From Actinomycetota bacterium (GTDB lineage Bacteria; Actinomycetota; Acidimicrobiia; Acidimicrobiales; Ilumatobacteraceae), in the NCBI GenBank assembly GCA_009704065.1, contig WLEX01000020.1, positions 1 to 10,845 of the forward strand: a DNA stretch of 10,845 bases, read 5' to 3'. Below the pieces are notes generated by a model, which made no database searches, was not told the DNA's origin, and was given only the letters and a program-made list of their open reading frames with translations. The translations under genes and the position numbers were made by a program. Shown here piece after piece: positions 1-6,152 of this stretch (position 1 is the first letter of the stretch; the number at the start of each line of letters is the position of its first letter).

Positions 1-905
1 AAGCGTGGACAGATTTCGAAGAATACGACTCTAAACGTTCTGATCTTGCGGGTCGCTCCCAACGTGAGCGCGAATGGGCATCTCAAGGTGTGAGCAAGGC
101 GAAGAAAAAACCAAACGATGGCGACAAGATTCAACGCAACCTCAAAATGAATTCATCAGAGCAACTGGCAGGAAAAGCAGCCCGTACCGACAAACAAATG
201 GAACGTCTTGTCAAAGTGGAAAAGCCCCGAGAGGCATGGCAACTGCAACTAGAGATTCCCCTATCGGAGCGCGGTGGCGACGTGGTTGCGCGGTTATCGA
301 ATGCCACTATCACGCGTGATTCGTTTCAACTAGGGCCAATCGATCTACAAGTGTCATTTGGAGATCGCATTGCCATTGTTGGCCACAATGGCAGTGGCAA
401 GAGCACACTCATTGGTGCACTACTTGGTCGCACTCCCCTCACCGATGGCTCACAATGGATGGGGCCAGGCGTTGTTATTGGCGAACTCGAACAGGCCCGT
501 AATCAATTAGCGGGCCGTAACGATCTTGGCGAGCTAACGAACGCCACGTTGTTAGAGGTGTTCATGGCAGCCACCGGCTTACTGGTGCCCGATGCTCGCA
601 CCCTTCTTGCAAAATTCAATCTTGCTGCAGACCACGTGAATAGACCCGCAGCCTCGTTGTCTCCTGGTGAACGCACACGCGCCGTGCTTGCGCTCCTCAT
701 GGCTAATGGTGCCAACTGCCTGGTGCTCGATGAACCAACGAACCACTTAGATATGCCCGCTATCGAACAACTTGAGCAGGCTCTCGACACTTTTGGTGGC
801 ACTGTTCTCCTAGTCACTCACGACAGATCACTTCTCGAATCAGTACGTATTACTCGCACCATTTCGCTTGATGCTGGCCGTATCGTCAGTGATCACACTT
901 CCTGA
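1..905 (+). CDS. ABC-F family ATPase, C-terminal part (5' end outside window)
   Basis: The reading frame is open from base 3, so the gene starts outside the window; a GTG at 90 is inside the gene and not the true start. About 300 codons remain: the end of the first ABC domain and the charged inter-domain linker (FEEYDSKR, then Lys/Arg-rich helices to about base 240), followed by a complete second nucleotide-binding domain. It has Walker A GHNGSGKST (381-407), signature LSPGE (657-671), Walker B LVLDE followed by PTNHLD (720-752) and the switch histidine in LLVTHD. No membrane segments are visible. ABC-F proteins are soluble and act on the ribosome, either as translation factors (EttA/Uup type) or in protection from ribosome-targeting antibiotics; the visible part does not decide which. 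The 3' end overlaps the convergent GH130 gene by 66 bp. Family assignment is firm; the specific role is open. Confidence 0.93.
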   Translation, partial: AWTDFEEYDSKRSDLAGRSQREREWASQGVSKAKKKPNDGDKIQRNLKMNSSEQLAGKAARTDKQMERLVKVEKPREAWQLQLEIPLSERGGDVVARLSNATITRDSFQLGPIDLQVSFGDRIAIVGHNGSGKSTLIGALLGRTPLTDGSQWMGPGVVIGELEQARNQLAGRNDLGELTNATLLEVFMAATGLLVPDARTLLAKFNLAADHVNRPAASLSPGERTRAVLALLMANGANCLVLDEPTNHLDMPAIEQLEQALDTFGGTVLLVTHDRSLLESVRITRTISLDAGRIVSDHTS

Positions 906-2390
906 ATCTTGATGTTGAGCTATCAGAGAGCTCACGAGATCGTCAATATGTACCAAGGCAATACCAATTGACTGGTCTGCAATGCCATACGGAATCATCA
1001 CATGCTTTCCCATCTGAAAACTTCCACAGGAATACAACACATTGGGCGTGTATCCATCTCGTTCGGCTTCTGTGGGGCACAGCAATGCATCTTTTAATGA
1101 TCCAATCACAATCGTTGGGTCTTCAAGGTTAAGCAACAATGCGCTGATGCAATAGGTACGCATCGGCCCCACGGCATGTGTAAATAGCAACCATCCTGAA
1201 TCCGTTTCGATGGGCGACCCACAATTTCCCATTTGAATCAATTCCCATGATTTGTTAGGCACCTGTACGGGTGTTGCATCGGTCCAATGAGTGAGACTGT
1301 CGGAATACGACACAAAATTCGTTTCATGATCTGCACGCGACATTGCCGCATACCGACCCCCAATCTTGCGAGGAAAAATAGCTAATCCTTTTCCCACCGC
1401 TGCGAAACCAGAAATCGGATGAGATTCAAAAGTTACGAAATCTGACGTAGAAAGAAGTTGTTGAGAAATTTCGAGACCATCAAACGCTGTGTATGTTGCC
1501 AAATACCGAACGCCGGTTTCATCCTCAAACCGGACAAACCGAGCATCTTCCATTCCACGCCATTCAGCAGTGGAGTTTGGCCACAACACGCGTTCAGATA
1601 TTTCAGTATCGATGGGAAATGTAACGATGTAGTTCCGTTCGGCAACTAATCGAAACTGCCGAACCGTAACATCGGCATACAAAAATGAATCGCGTTCTCT
1701 GGAAAACTTCATCAGTGCGTCGTGAAATTCTGCAACCGTAAACCTCGCTCCCATTCCCGCTAGTAAATGACGCGCATTCTCACCGAGCCCACCTTCAGCT
1801 TCTTGTAGGCCAATGAAATCTTCTTTGCATAACAGAGTTTCAAAATGATGACCTGTTACTGGATACACACCAGGCGGATCAAATGCAATCTCACCCTCCT
1901 GCGAGATAGTGCCTACGCGGAATCCGATGGATGACCGATGACCCTCACCAATACCCCGCACACTCATCACGAATCGCGCGAATCCTTCTGCTAATCCCGA
2001 CTGGTCAGGGTGCATCACCGCTGATGGGTTAGTGACTGAAGCTCCCTCAATGGAGTATTCATGTGTGAATAATGCGCCGAGCAATCGCCACCTCTCTAAT
2101 GACAACCGTTCATCCGTATCAACGCGACCCGACACCTTTTGGGCGTTCATTTCAAACACCTCATAGAGATGTTTATGTCGGCTTCCAAACCTCTCTGTTA
2201 GCTCTTGTAACTCCCTGCACACTTCGGATTCCTCGAGGTGTAAAAGTCTCTCGATCACCTGATCTGTTCGAGCTTGATTGGAGCCAAAATCTTCTTGGCC
2301 CGGAACAAACAACCGAGAAATGACTCTTCCTGAATCAGGACGTAATAGGGATTCGGTTCGAACAGCAATATCCGATTGAGTAACTGTCAC
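840..2390 (-). CDS. GH130 family glycoside hydrolase/phosphorylase
   Basis: GH130 enzymes cleave beta-mannosides by phosphorolysis (mannooligosaccharide phosphorylases) or hydrolysis (beta-1,2-mannosidases). Family hallmarks are visible: the GMEDARF motif with the presumed general-acid Asp at about residue 282, the later MGNCGSPI plus GWLLFTH block, and the C-terminal PNVLYSCG/IPYG blade typical of the five-bladed propeller. At about 516 residues it is longer than the common 300-400 residue members because of an N-terminal extension of about 130 residues. There is no signal peptide, so it is probably cytoplasmic. I chose the GTG at 2390 because it forms a GTGA overlap with the upstream stop codon; an in-frame GTG at 2405 would add five residues. 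It is the last gene of the minus operon. The last 22 codons or so lie antisense to the ABC-F gene and look like a non-conserved tail. Phosphorylase or hydrolase cannot be told by eye. Confidence 0.9.
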   Translation of the reverse strand: MTVTQSDIAVRTESLLRPDSGRVISRLFVPGQEDFGSNQARTDQVIERLLHLEESEVCRELQELTERFGSRHKHLYEVFEMNAQKVSGRVDTDERLSLERWRLLGALFTHEYSIEGASVTNPSAVMHPDQSGLAEGFARFVMSVRGIGEGHRSSIGFRVGTISQEGEIAFDPPGVYPVTGHHFETLLCKEDFIGLQEAEGGLGENARHLLAGMGARFTVAEFHDALMKFSRERDSFLYADVTVRQFRLVAERNYIVTFPIDTEISERVLWPNSTAEWRGMEDARFVRFEDETGVRYLATYTAFDGLEISQQLLSTSDFVTFESHPISGFAAVGKGLAIFPRKIGGRYAAMSRADHETNFVSYSDSLTHWTDATPVQVPNKSWELIQMGNCGSPIETDSGWLLFTHAVGPMRTYCISALLLNLEDPTIVIGSLKDALLCPTEAERDGYTPNVLYSCGSFQMGKHVMIPYGIADQSIGIALVHIDDLVSSLIAQHQDSGSVITDDTASIKRNGASNTY

Positions 2391-3415
2391 GGAGCATCTG
2401 ACCACAACAATGGGCGAAGCTGCATCGTTGCCAACATCGCCAAAGTAGATTCCGCACCTTGATTCATATTGACGCCATCGTGTTCTAGGCCGTCATACCC
2501 ACCACAAGTTTCAAAATCAATCATTGAGACACCGGAATCGTTGTTCCCCAAAAACCAGGTCACGGCCATGTGTAACACGTCGTCCCAATATTCGTCTTTG
2601 GTAATAGTGCGGGCACGTTTCGCCGCATCGGCAAGGGCCGCCACCTCAATTGGCTGTTGATCGAATCCGTGGGCTTGCCCCAAGTAGCCGCACCCGCCAA
2701 CAGGGGTGACAGATAAGTGTTCTCCATTGGTTTCCCGTGCCACTAGCCAATGCAATAGTGAGATACCACGCTGCACGAGCCCTGCATCGTTAAGAGTTAC
2801 TCCACACGCCAACATGGTCTCTGGAATCAAGGCATTTGCATAAGTGAGCCGCTCTTCGGGCCATGGCCATTGAAGCGACCCATGAACAAGAGAATTCAAT
2901 ACTTGGGCAGCATCGAGCACCAGACCTAATGCATCTTCATTTGCGGGGTCTACTTTCAGAACTTCCACCGCACCCAATGCCGCAAAGCAACGGGAGCGCA
3001 AGTAGCGAGATCGCTGTTGCGTGCCAAGCGCAAACGCTTCATAACACCTATTGCGTATTTCTGTGTCGGCGCTATCTGCCACTGCTACCCCTAGGCCCCA
3101 CATTGCACGTCCCCAGCAATCATCTGTACTGGGTTGATCTGTCCATACTCTGTCGAAACTCATCCGGTTGTGCACTTTGCCGTTTGGCATCATGGCGTCA
3201 AGAAGAAATCGAGCAGCTATACGTTCGAAGATTTCGGAATCGGGTTGGTTCTTCTCTCGGGCGGAAACAACTAACAGGCGTGCGTTATCGTCAGTGCAAT
3301 AACCATGTACAAATCGAGGATGACTGCCTATGGCATGTTCAAATATTCCTCGATCGTCGGTTAAACGCGAAATGTGACTGAACGTTAGTTGTTGTACTTC
3401 TTCCTGAATAGCCAT
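2387..3415 (-). CDS. Unassigned soluble protein, probable alpha/alpha-barrel carbohydrate enzyme
   Basis: The product is 342 residues, with no signal peptide or membrane segment. I do not recognise a named enzyme. It has repeated helical stretches separated by conserved-looking polar motifs: HGYCTDDNAR (37-46), DDCWGRAMWGLG (98-109), WPWPEERLTYANALIPE (183-199), FDQQPIEVAALADA (251-264), GGYDGL (305-310) and NQGAEST (318-324). Trp/Asp/Glu-rich motifs at helix ends recall six-hairpin (alpha/alpha) glycosidases and epimerases. Its place between a GT4 glycosyltransferase and a GH130 enzyme supports a role in glycan metabolism. The ATG at 3415 shares one base with the upstream TGA and has a GGTGG 7 nt before it; a GTG at 3418 (GTGA overlap) is the alternative. 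Gene presence is firm; the fold and activity are inference. Confidence 0.85.
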   Translation of the reverse strand: MAIQEEVQQLTFSHISRLTDDRGIFEHAIGSHPRFVHGYCTDDNARLLVVSAREKNQPDSEIFERIAARFLLDAMMPNGKVHNRMSFDRVWTDQPSTDDCWGRAMWGLGVAVADSADTEIRNRCYEAFALGTQQRSRYLRSRCFAALGAVEVLKVDPANEDALGLVLDAAQVLNSLVHGSLQWPWPEERLTYANALIPETMLACGVTLNDAGLVQRGISLLHWLVARETNGEHLSVTPVGGCGYLGQAHGFDQQPIEVAALADAAKRARTITKDEYWDDVLHMAVTWFLGNNDSGVSMIDFETCGGYDGLEHDGVNMNQGAESTLAMLATMQLRPLLWSDAP

Positions 3416-4602
3416 CACACTGCCACCGACCACGTTGACGATGCAGAGTTAGCAACATCGACATATCTCGTGGCTACTGCAGTCCATTTATGTTCAGCCG
3501 ATAATGGCACCGTTGCGCTCACCATCGATGACACCAAGGCATCGTTTGTTGCTACTTGACGAATTGCTCGGGCCAGGGCCGCAGGATCTTGGTGGGGAAC
3601 AACCATGCCTGCCCCGCCCGAGAGCAACTCCACTGCGTGAGGAAACCCCGTAGCAATGACTGGACGACCTGCGGCTATTGCATCAACCAACACTCCTGAC
3701 GTGATTTGGTCAGGTGAGTCGTAGGGAAGAACGACGCAGGTGGATTGAGAAATGAGATTAAGTAATGAAGGTAACGGCCGGTAGGTGTCATCGAAGGAGA
3801 TCATGGGAGAAACACCGAGCACGCTTGCCCTGCGCTTCAACATGTCGCGATAGCGCTCGCCTTCCTTCAACACAATCTTTGGGTGCGTCTGACCAGCAAT
3901 TACAAATTCAATGTCATCAATGAGATCGGGTAACAGCGCCAATGCATCGATAACGTGCTCGATCCCTTTTCCAAAGCCCAACAAACCCCAAGTCAGAAGT
4001 CGTGTCTTTCCTGCAGGTGGTGTTTCCAGTGCATGTGGCACCGTGGCGCCATGCGGTACGGTCACCACTTTGTCGGCGTCAAGGCTGTATCCAGCCAAGA
4101 GGCGATCTTTTGCAGCAGCCGTCATGGTCACTAAGTTCTGGGCTATCTCCGCGATGGCTTCCAATACTTGTCGTTGACCGGTGGTGGGCACCAAGGGAAC
4201 TGTGTGCAAAGTCACGATGATCGGAATGATTACATCGTCTAATAGTTCGAGAACTTCGATGCCATCTGGACCACCAAAAATTCCAAATTCATGTTGCACA
4301 AGCAAGTAATCAAATCCATTGATCACCCTCGCAGCATCAACGCGAGATCGTTGAGACCCCGATACCAATTGAGCAACTACACGAGCATCAGAATCATTTA
4401 CCAACTCGTCAACTACCCGAATAACGCCAACTTTGGCGACTCCAACATCTTCGAGACCGCCACATAGTGCGTTAGCAAAAGTGGCAAGGCCACAATGTGT
4501 AGGCGGATATGTGCTGAGCACTACAAAGCTTGCTGCGACTGGAGTTGAACTTCCTGGGTTCCTTGCTGTCATCTCATTTTCCAAAACTGCAGTAGCGACC
4601 AT
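3415..4602 (-). CDS. GT4-like GT-B glycosyltransferase
   Basis: This 395-residue retaining-type GT-B glycosyltransferase would move a sugar from a nucleotide-sugar donor to an unidentified acceptor in the cytoplasm. N-terminal domain motifs are YPPTHCGLATF (32-42), QHEFGIFGG (103-111) and TLHT (131-134). The donor-binding half has VPHG (182-185), TWGLLGFGKGIE (204-215) and SPDQITSGVLVDAIAAGRPV (296-315). The usual E-x7-E pair of GT4 enzymes reads Q-x7-D here (Q299, D307). No membrane helix is seen. The ATG at 4602 overlaps the preceding TAA by one base and has GAGG 7 nt upstream, so the start is well supported; residues 1-22 look like a poorly ordered leader. It is the second gene of the minus operon, behind the LPITG surface protein and ahead of the unassigned and GH130 genes. 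Sugar specificity cannot be read from sequence; mannose is a guess from the GH130 neighbour. Confidence 0.92.
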   Translation of the reverse strand: MVATAVLENEMTARNPGSSTPVAASFVVLSTYPPTHCGLATFANALCGGLEDVGVAKVGVIRVVDELVNDSDARVVAQLVSGSQRSRVDAARVINGFDYLLVQHEFGIFGGPDGIEVLELLDDVIIPIIVTLHTVPLVPTTGQRQVLEAIAEIAQNLVTMTAAAKDRLLAGYSLDADKVVTVPHGATVPHALETPPAGKTRLLTWGLLGFGKGIEHVIDALALLPDLIDDIEFVIAGQTHPKIVLKEGERYRDMLKRRASVLGVSPMISFDDTYRPLPSLLNLISQSTCVVLPYDSPDQITSGVLVDAIAAGRPVIATGFPHAVELLSGGAGMVVPHQDPAALARAIRQVATNDALVSSMVSATVPLSAEHKWTAVATRYVDVANSASSTWSVAV

Positions 4603-5975
4603 TACTGATCCTCATCTTTCATATTTCGTCGGACTTGAACTTGTGAGACCTTCATAAAGAGTCCACCTGTGACCAACAGCATCAATATTGCGAAGAGCAA
4701 GATCGATAACTGAGCACCAGTGATGGGAAGACCATCCGGGATCAATACGTCGAAGGTGTCGCTCGGAGTATTGGTGATGGTGGGGATGTTGTTTTGAAAA
4801 TTATCCCCCTCGCCCTGCGGTGATGCCGGTGTCGTGTTACTGACAGATACCGAGCCCCCAGCTACCGAAGTTGTTGTTACCGCCGGTGCCGTGGTTGTCG
4901 TTACTGCTGGACTGGTCGTTGTTGAGCTCTGCGGAACAGTGGTCTCAGAAAAGATGACGAGTGTTGTGGTCGTTACATCAACCGGCAACGTCGTCGAAGT
5001 TGTCGTAGTGGACTCGAGAGTCGTCGTAGTCGAAGTTGACGTGCTCGTGGAGGTTGTCGTAGTGGGCGCTGCAGTAGACGTAGTGGTTGTTGCACAGGCA
5101 GCATCACAAGCGTCCAGTTTCAGTGATCGATCCAAACTTCCTGCACTGCAGTTATCGACATTTGAGCATCTGAAGTCAAGTACCCGCATGTGAAATTCGG
5201 ACCCAGAGATTGCCGATGCAGAATTTCCATCACCCCAGTCCGTCTTCTTAGCTAAGTGCCCTCCCCACGACAGGACAACGGTCGACTCATTTGCTGTAAA
5301 AACAATGTCAATACTGGTGCTACTTGATCCCGCGTAAGTTCCTGTCAGGTTGTATGCACCGTGATTATTGGGAACCGAACACGAAGCAGAAGCACATAAA
5401 TTTCCAGTATTGGGTATAGCCGCTCCATTTGTTGGGAATGTCGCGCCAAATGCTCGCAGGACCTGACCAGCCAATTGCCCGACGCCTTCGTTGGTCACAT
5501 GTGGATCTATTCCGATCGGAAGGTCGTGACTATTGGGACCACACGAGATTCCAGCGCAAGGAAACGCTGTGAGTTCAGTCATGTCGTATGAAGCCAAATA
5601 GTCAGTGGCGTGTATTCCAGCCTTCGTTGTATCCCACTCAATCGTCACTTGGTATGACTGACCAGCAGTGAGGTGAATGAATTCAGCGCGGTATGGGACT
5701 GACTCACCTTCCGCATAAGTGGAATTATTTGTATTGAGGTTTCCCGTCTGCCATTGATTCGCATTTACATTTGAGTCACATGTTGAATTCTTATTTGCAC
5801 ATTGTTCCAATGACACACTAGGCCGTGTTGCGGCGCTAGCTCCTCTCGGAACCGTGACAACAAATGAGGCGAAAAGGAAGACGCACGCGATTAGCGCAGA
5901 AAAATACTTTGGTCTATTTATTTCAAGATCCTCAATCTTATTTACCCAAGTAGAAGAGTTAAATATATTTTTCAC
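4602..5975 (-). CDS. LPXTG (LPITG) cell-wall-anchored surface protein with Thr-rich stalk
   Basis: A 457-residue secreted protein. It has a long polar N-region (about 22 residues), a hydrophobic core (about 24-42) and a probable signal peptidase site after ASA at 48. A globular domain of about 240 residues follows, containing five closely spaced cysteine pairs (such as CANKNSTC, CAGISC and CSNVDNC). Next comes a Thr/Ser/Pro/Val low-complexity stalk (about 295-380). The end is a sortase signal: LPITG (416-420, bases 4716-4730), a hydrophobic helix, and a basic tail (VRRNMK). Sortase would cleave between Thr and Gly and attach it to the cell wall; no sortase gene is in the window. The GTG at 5975 is chosen because GAGAGG stands 7 nt before it; a TTG at 5990 lies inside that ribosome site. 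The domain resembles adhesin-like extracellular domains, but I cannot name a family. The stalk is a plausible O-glycosylation target, fitting the glycan genes behind it. Confidence 0.9.
   Translation of the reverse strand: MKNIFNSSTWVNKIEDLEINRPKYFSALIACVFLFASFVVTVPRGASAATRPSVSLEQCANKNSTCDSNVNANQWQTGNLNTNNSTYAEGESVPYRAEFIHLTAGQSYQVTIEWDTTKAGIHATDYLASYDMTELTAFPCAGISCGPNSHDLPIGIDPHVTNEGVGQLAGQVLRAFGATFPTNGAAIPNTGNLCASASCSVPNNHGAYNLTGTYAGSSSTSIDIVFTANESTVVLSWGGHLAKKTDWGDGNSASAISGSEFHMRVLDFRCSNVDNCSAGSLDRSLKLDACDAACATTTTSTAAPTTTTSTSTSTSTTTTLESTTTTSTTLPVDVTTTTLVIFSETTVPQSSTTTSPAVTTTTAPAVTTTSVAGGSVSVSNTTPASPQGEGDNFQNNIPTITNTPSDTFDVLIPDGLPITGAQLSILLFAILMLLVTGGLFMKVSQVQVRRNMKDEDQ
4610..4613 (-). promoter_or_regulatory. 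Ribosome binding site of the GT4 gene
   Basis: On the minus strand GAGG lies 7 nt before the ATG at 4602, inside the 3' end of the surface-protein gene. It fixes the GT4 start and shows that this gene has its own initiation site in addition to the TAATG stop-start overlap. Confidence 0.7.
4840..5095 (-). repeat. Low-complexity Thr-rich stalk-coding repeat
   Basis: This is a degenerate tandem of Thr codons (ACA/ACT/ACG/ACC) inside the surface-protein gene, read on the plus strand as repeated gtcgtagt/gttgtcgt units. An exact 13-bp direct repeat, gttgtcgtagtgg, occurs at 4999-5011 and 5053-5065. Codon usage among the Thr residues is mixed, which suggests selection on the protein rather than a recent simple-repeat expansion. 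Such tracts often vary in length between strains. Confidence 0.75.
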
Positions 5976-5982
5976 GGTAATT

Positions 5983-6013
5983 CCTCTCAACAGAAGAGGT
6001 TTTTACGCCTCTT
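5983..6013 (-). promoter_or_regulatory. Leader with two mutually exclusive hairpins at the surface-protein ribosome site
   Basis: Read as RNA from the minus strand, the leader holds AAGAGG (6013-6008), loop CGUAAAAA, CCUCUU (5999-5994), loop CUGUU, then GAGAGG (5988-5983), followed 7 nt later by the GTG start. The central CCUCUU can pair perfectly with the upstream AAGAGG (6 bp), leaving the Shine-Dalgarno free. It can instead pair with GAGAGG (5 bp plus one G-U), which hides it. This is the layout of a translational on/off switch. The pairings are seen directly; regulation, ligand or temperature response are inference. The transcript must start upstream of 6013. A possible minus-strand -10 box TACTTT lies at 6045-6040, with no good -35. 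Confidence 0.5.
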
Positions 6014-6017
6014 GTGA

Positions 6018-6035
6018 TTGTCACTTGATTGACAA
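6018..6035. promoter_or_regulatory. Perfect 6-6-6 dyad, candidate operator or leader hairpin
   Basis: TTGTCA-N6-TGACAA is a perfect inverted repeat in the divergent intergenic region, just upstream of the two-hairpin leader and about 5 bp downstream of the possible minus-strand -10 box. As DNA it has the shape of a dimeric repressor operator. As RNA it would be a 6-bp hairpin with a six-base loop (AUCAAG on the minus strand). No regulator is identified. Confidence 0.4.
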
Positions 6036-6140
6036 CTTCAAAGTAACGAATTCCGCGAAAAACACCTATAAACAAATGTCCTTTCGCCACCTAAGTATTA
6101 ATTCTGCAATTTTCAAAATGTCTTTTTCTTAACGCCGACT

Positions 6141-6146
6141 TACATT
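6141..6146 (+). promoter_or_regulatory. -10 box for leaderless metallopeptidase mRNA
   Basis: TACATT is followed by 6 nt and the ATG at 6153. There is no Shine-Dalgarno (the bases before the ATG are TTGTTTTT) and no clear -35. The spacing places the transcription start at or next to the A of the ATG, as in leaderless actinobacterial messages. Confidence 0.5.
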
Positions 6147-6152
6147 GTTTTT

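Noticed and set aside
503..817. A minus-strand open frame inside the ABC-F gene.
   Set aside because: It is antisense to the conserved Walker B and signature motifs and has no recognisable protein features.
2388..2405. GTG at 2405 as the GH130 start.
   Set aside because: It has no ribosome site and would overlap the upstream gene by 19 bases, while GTG at 2390 gives the GTGA overlap seen elsewhere in the window; it remains possible.
4834..5193. A plus-strand open frame encoding a Val-rich protein.
   Set aside because: It is the antisense shadow of the Thr codons of the surface-protein stalk, with no ribosome site and only low-complexity sequence.
5975..5990. TTG at 5990 as the surface-protein start.
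   Set aside because: It lies within the bases that form the ribosome site for the GTG at 5975, and the added residues bring no signal-peptide feature.
5983..6004. CCTCT...AGAGG followed by five T on the plus strand, like a small intrinsic terminator.
   Set aside because: No plus-strand gene ends nearby, the stem is only 5 bp, and the same bases make better sense as the ribosome-site hairpin of the minus-strand leader.
6014..6024. GTGATTGTCAC as a Crp/FNR-type site.
   Set aside because: The half sites are separated by 3 bases instead of the 6 needed, and the match is better explained by the overlapping 18-bp dyad.
6029..6034. TTGACA as a -35 box for the metallopeptidase gene.
   Set aside because: No TANNNT box lies 16-18 bases downstream (the bases there are TCCGCG), and it is over 100 bases from the -10 box at 6141.
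6018..6035. The leader hairpin with loop AUCAAG as an ANTAR target for the nearby GAF-ANTAR protein.
   Set aside because: The loop has A at position 1 but A, not G, at position 4, and the next hairpin has an eight-base loop, so the tandem hexaloop rule is not met.
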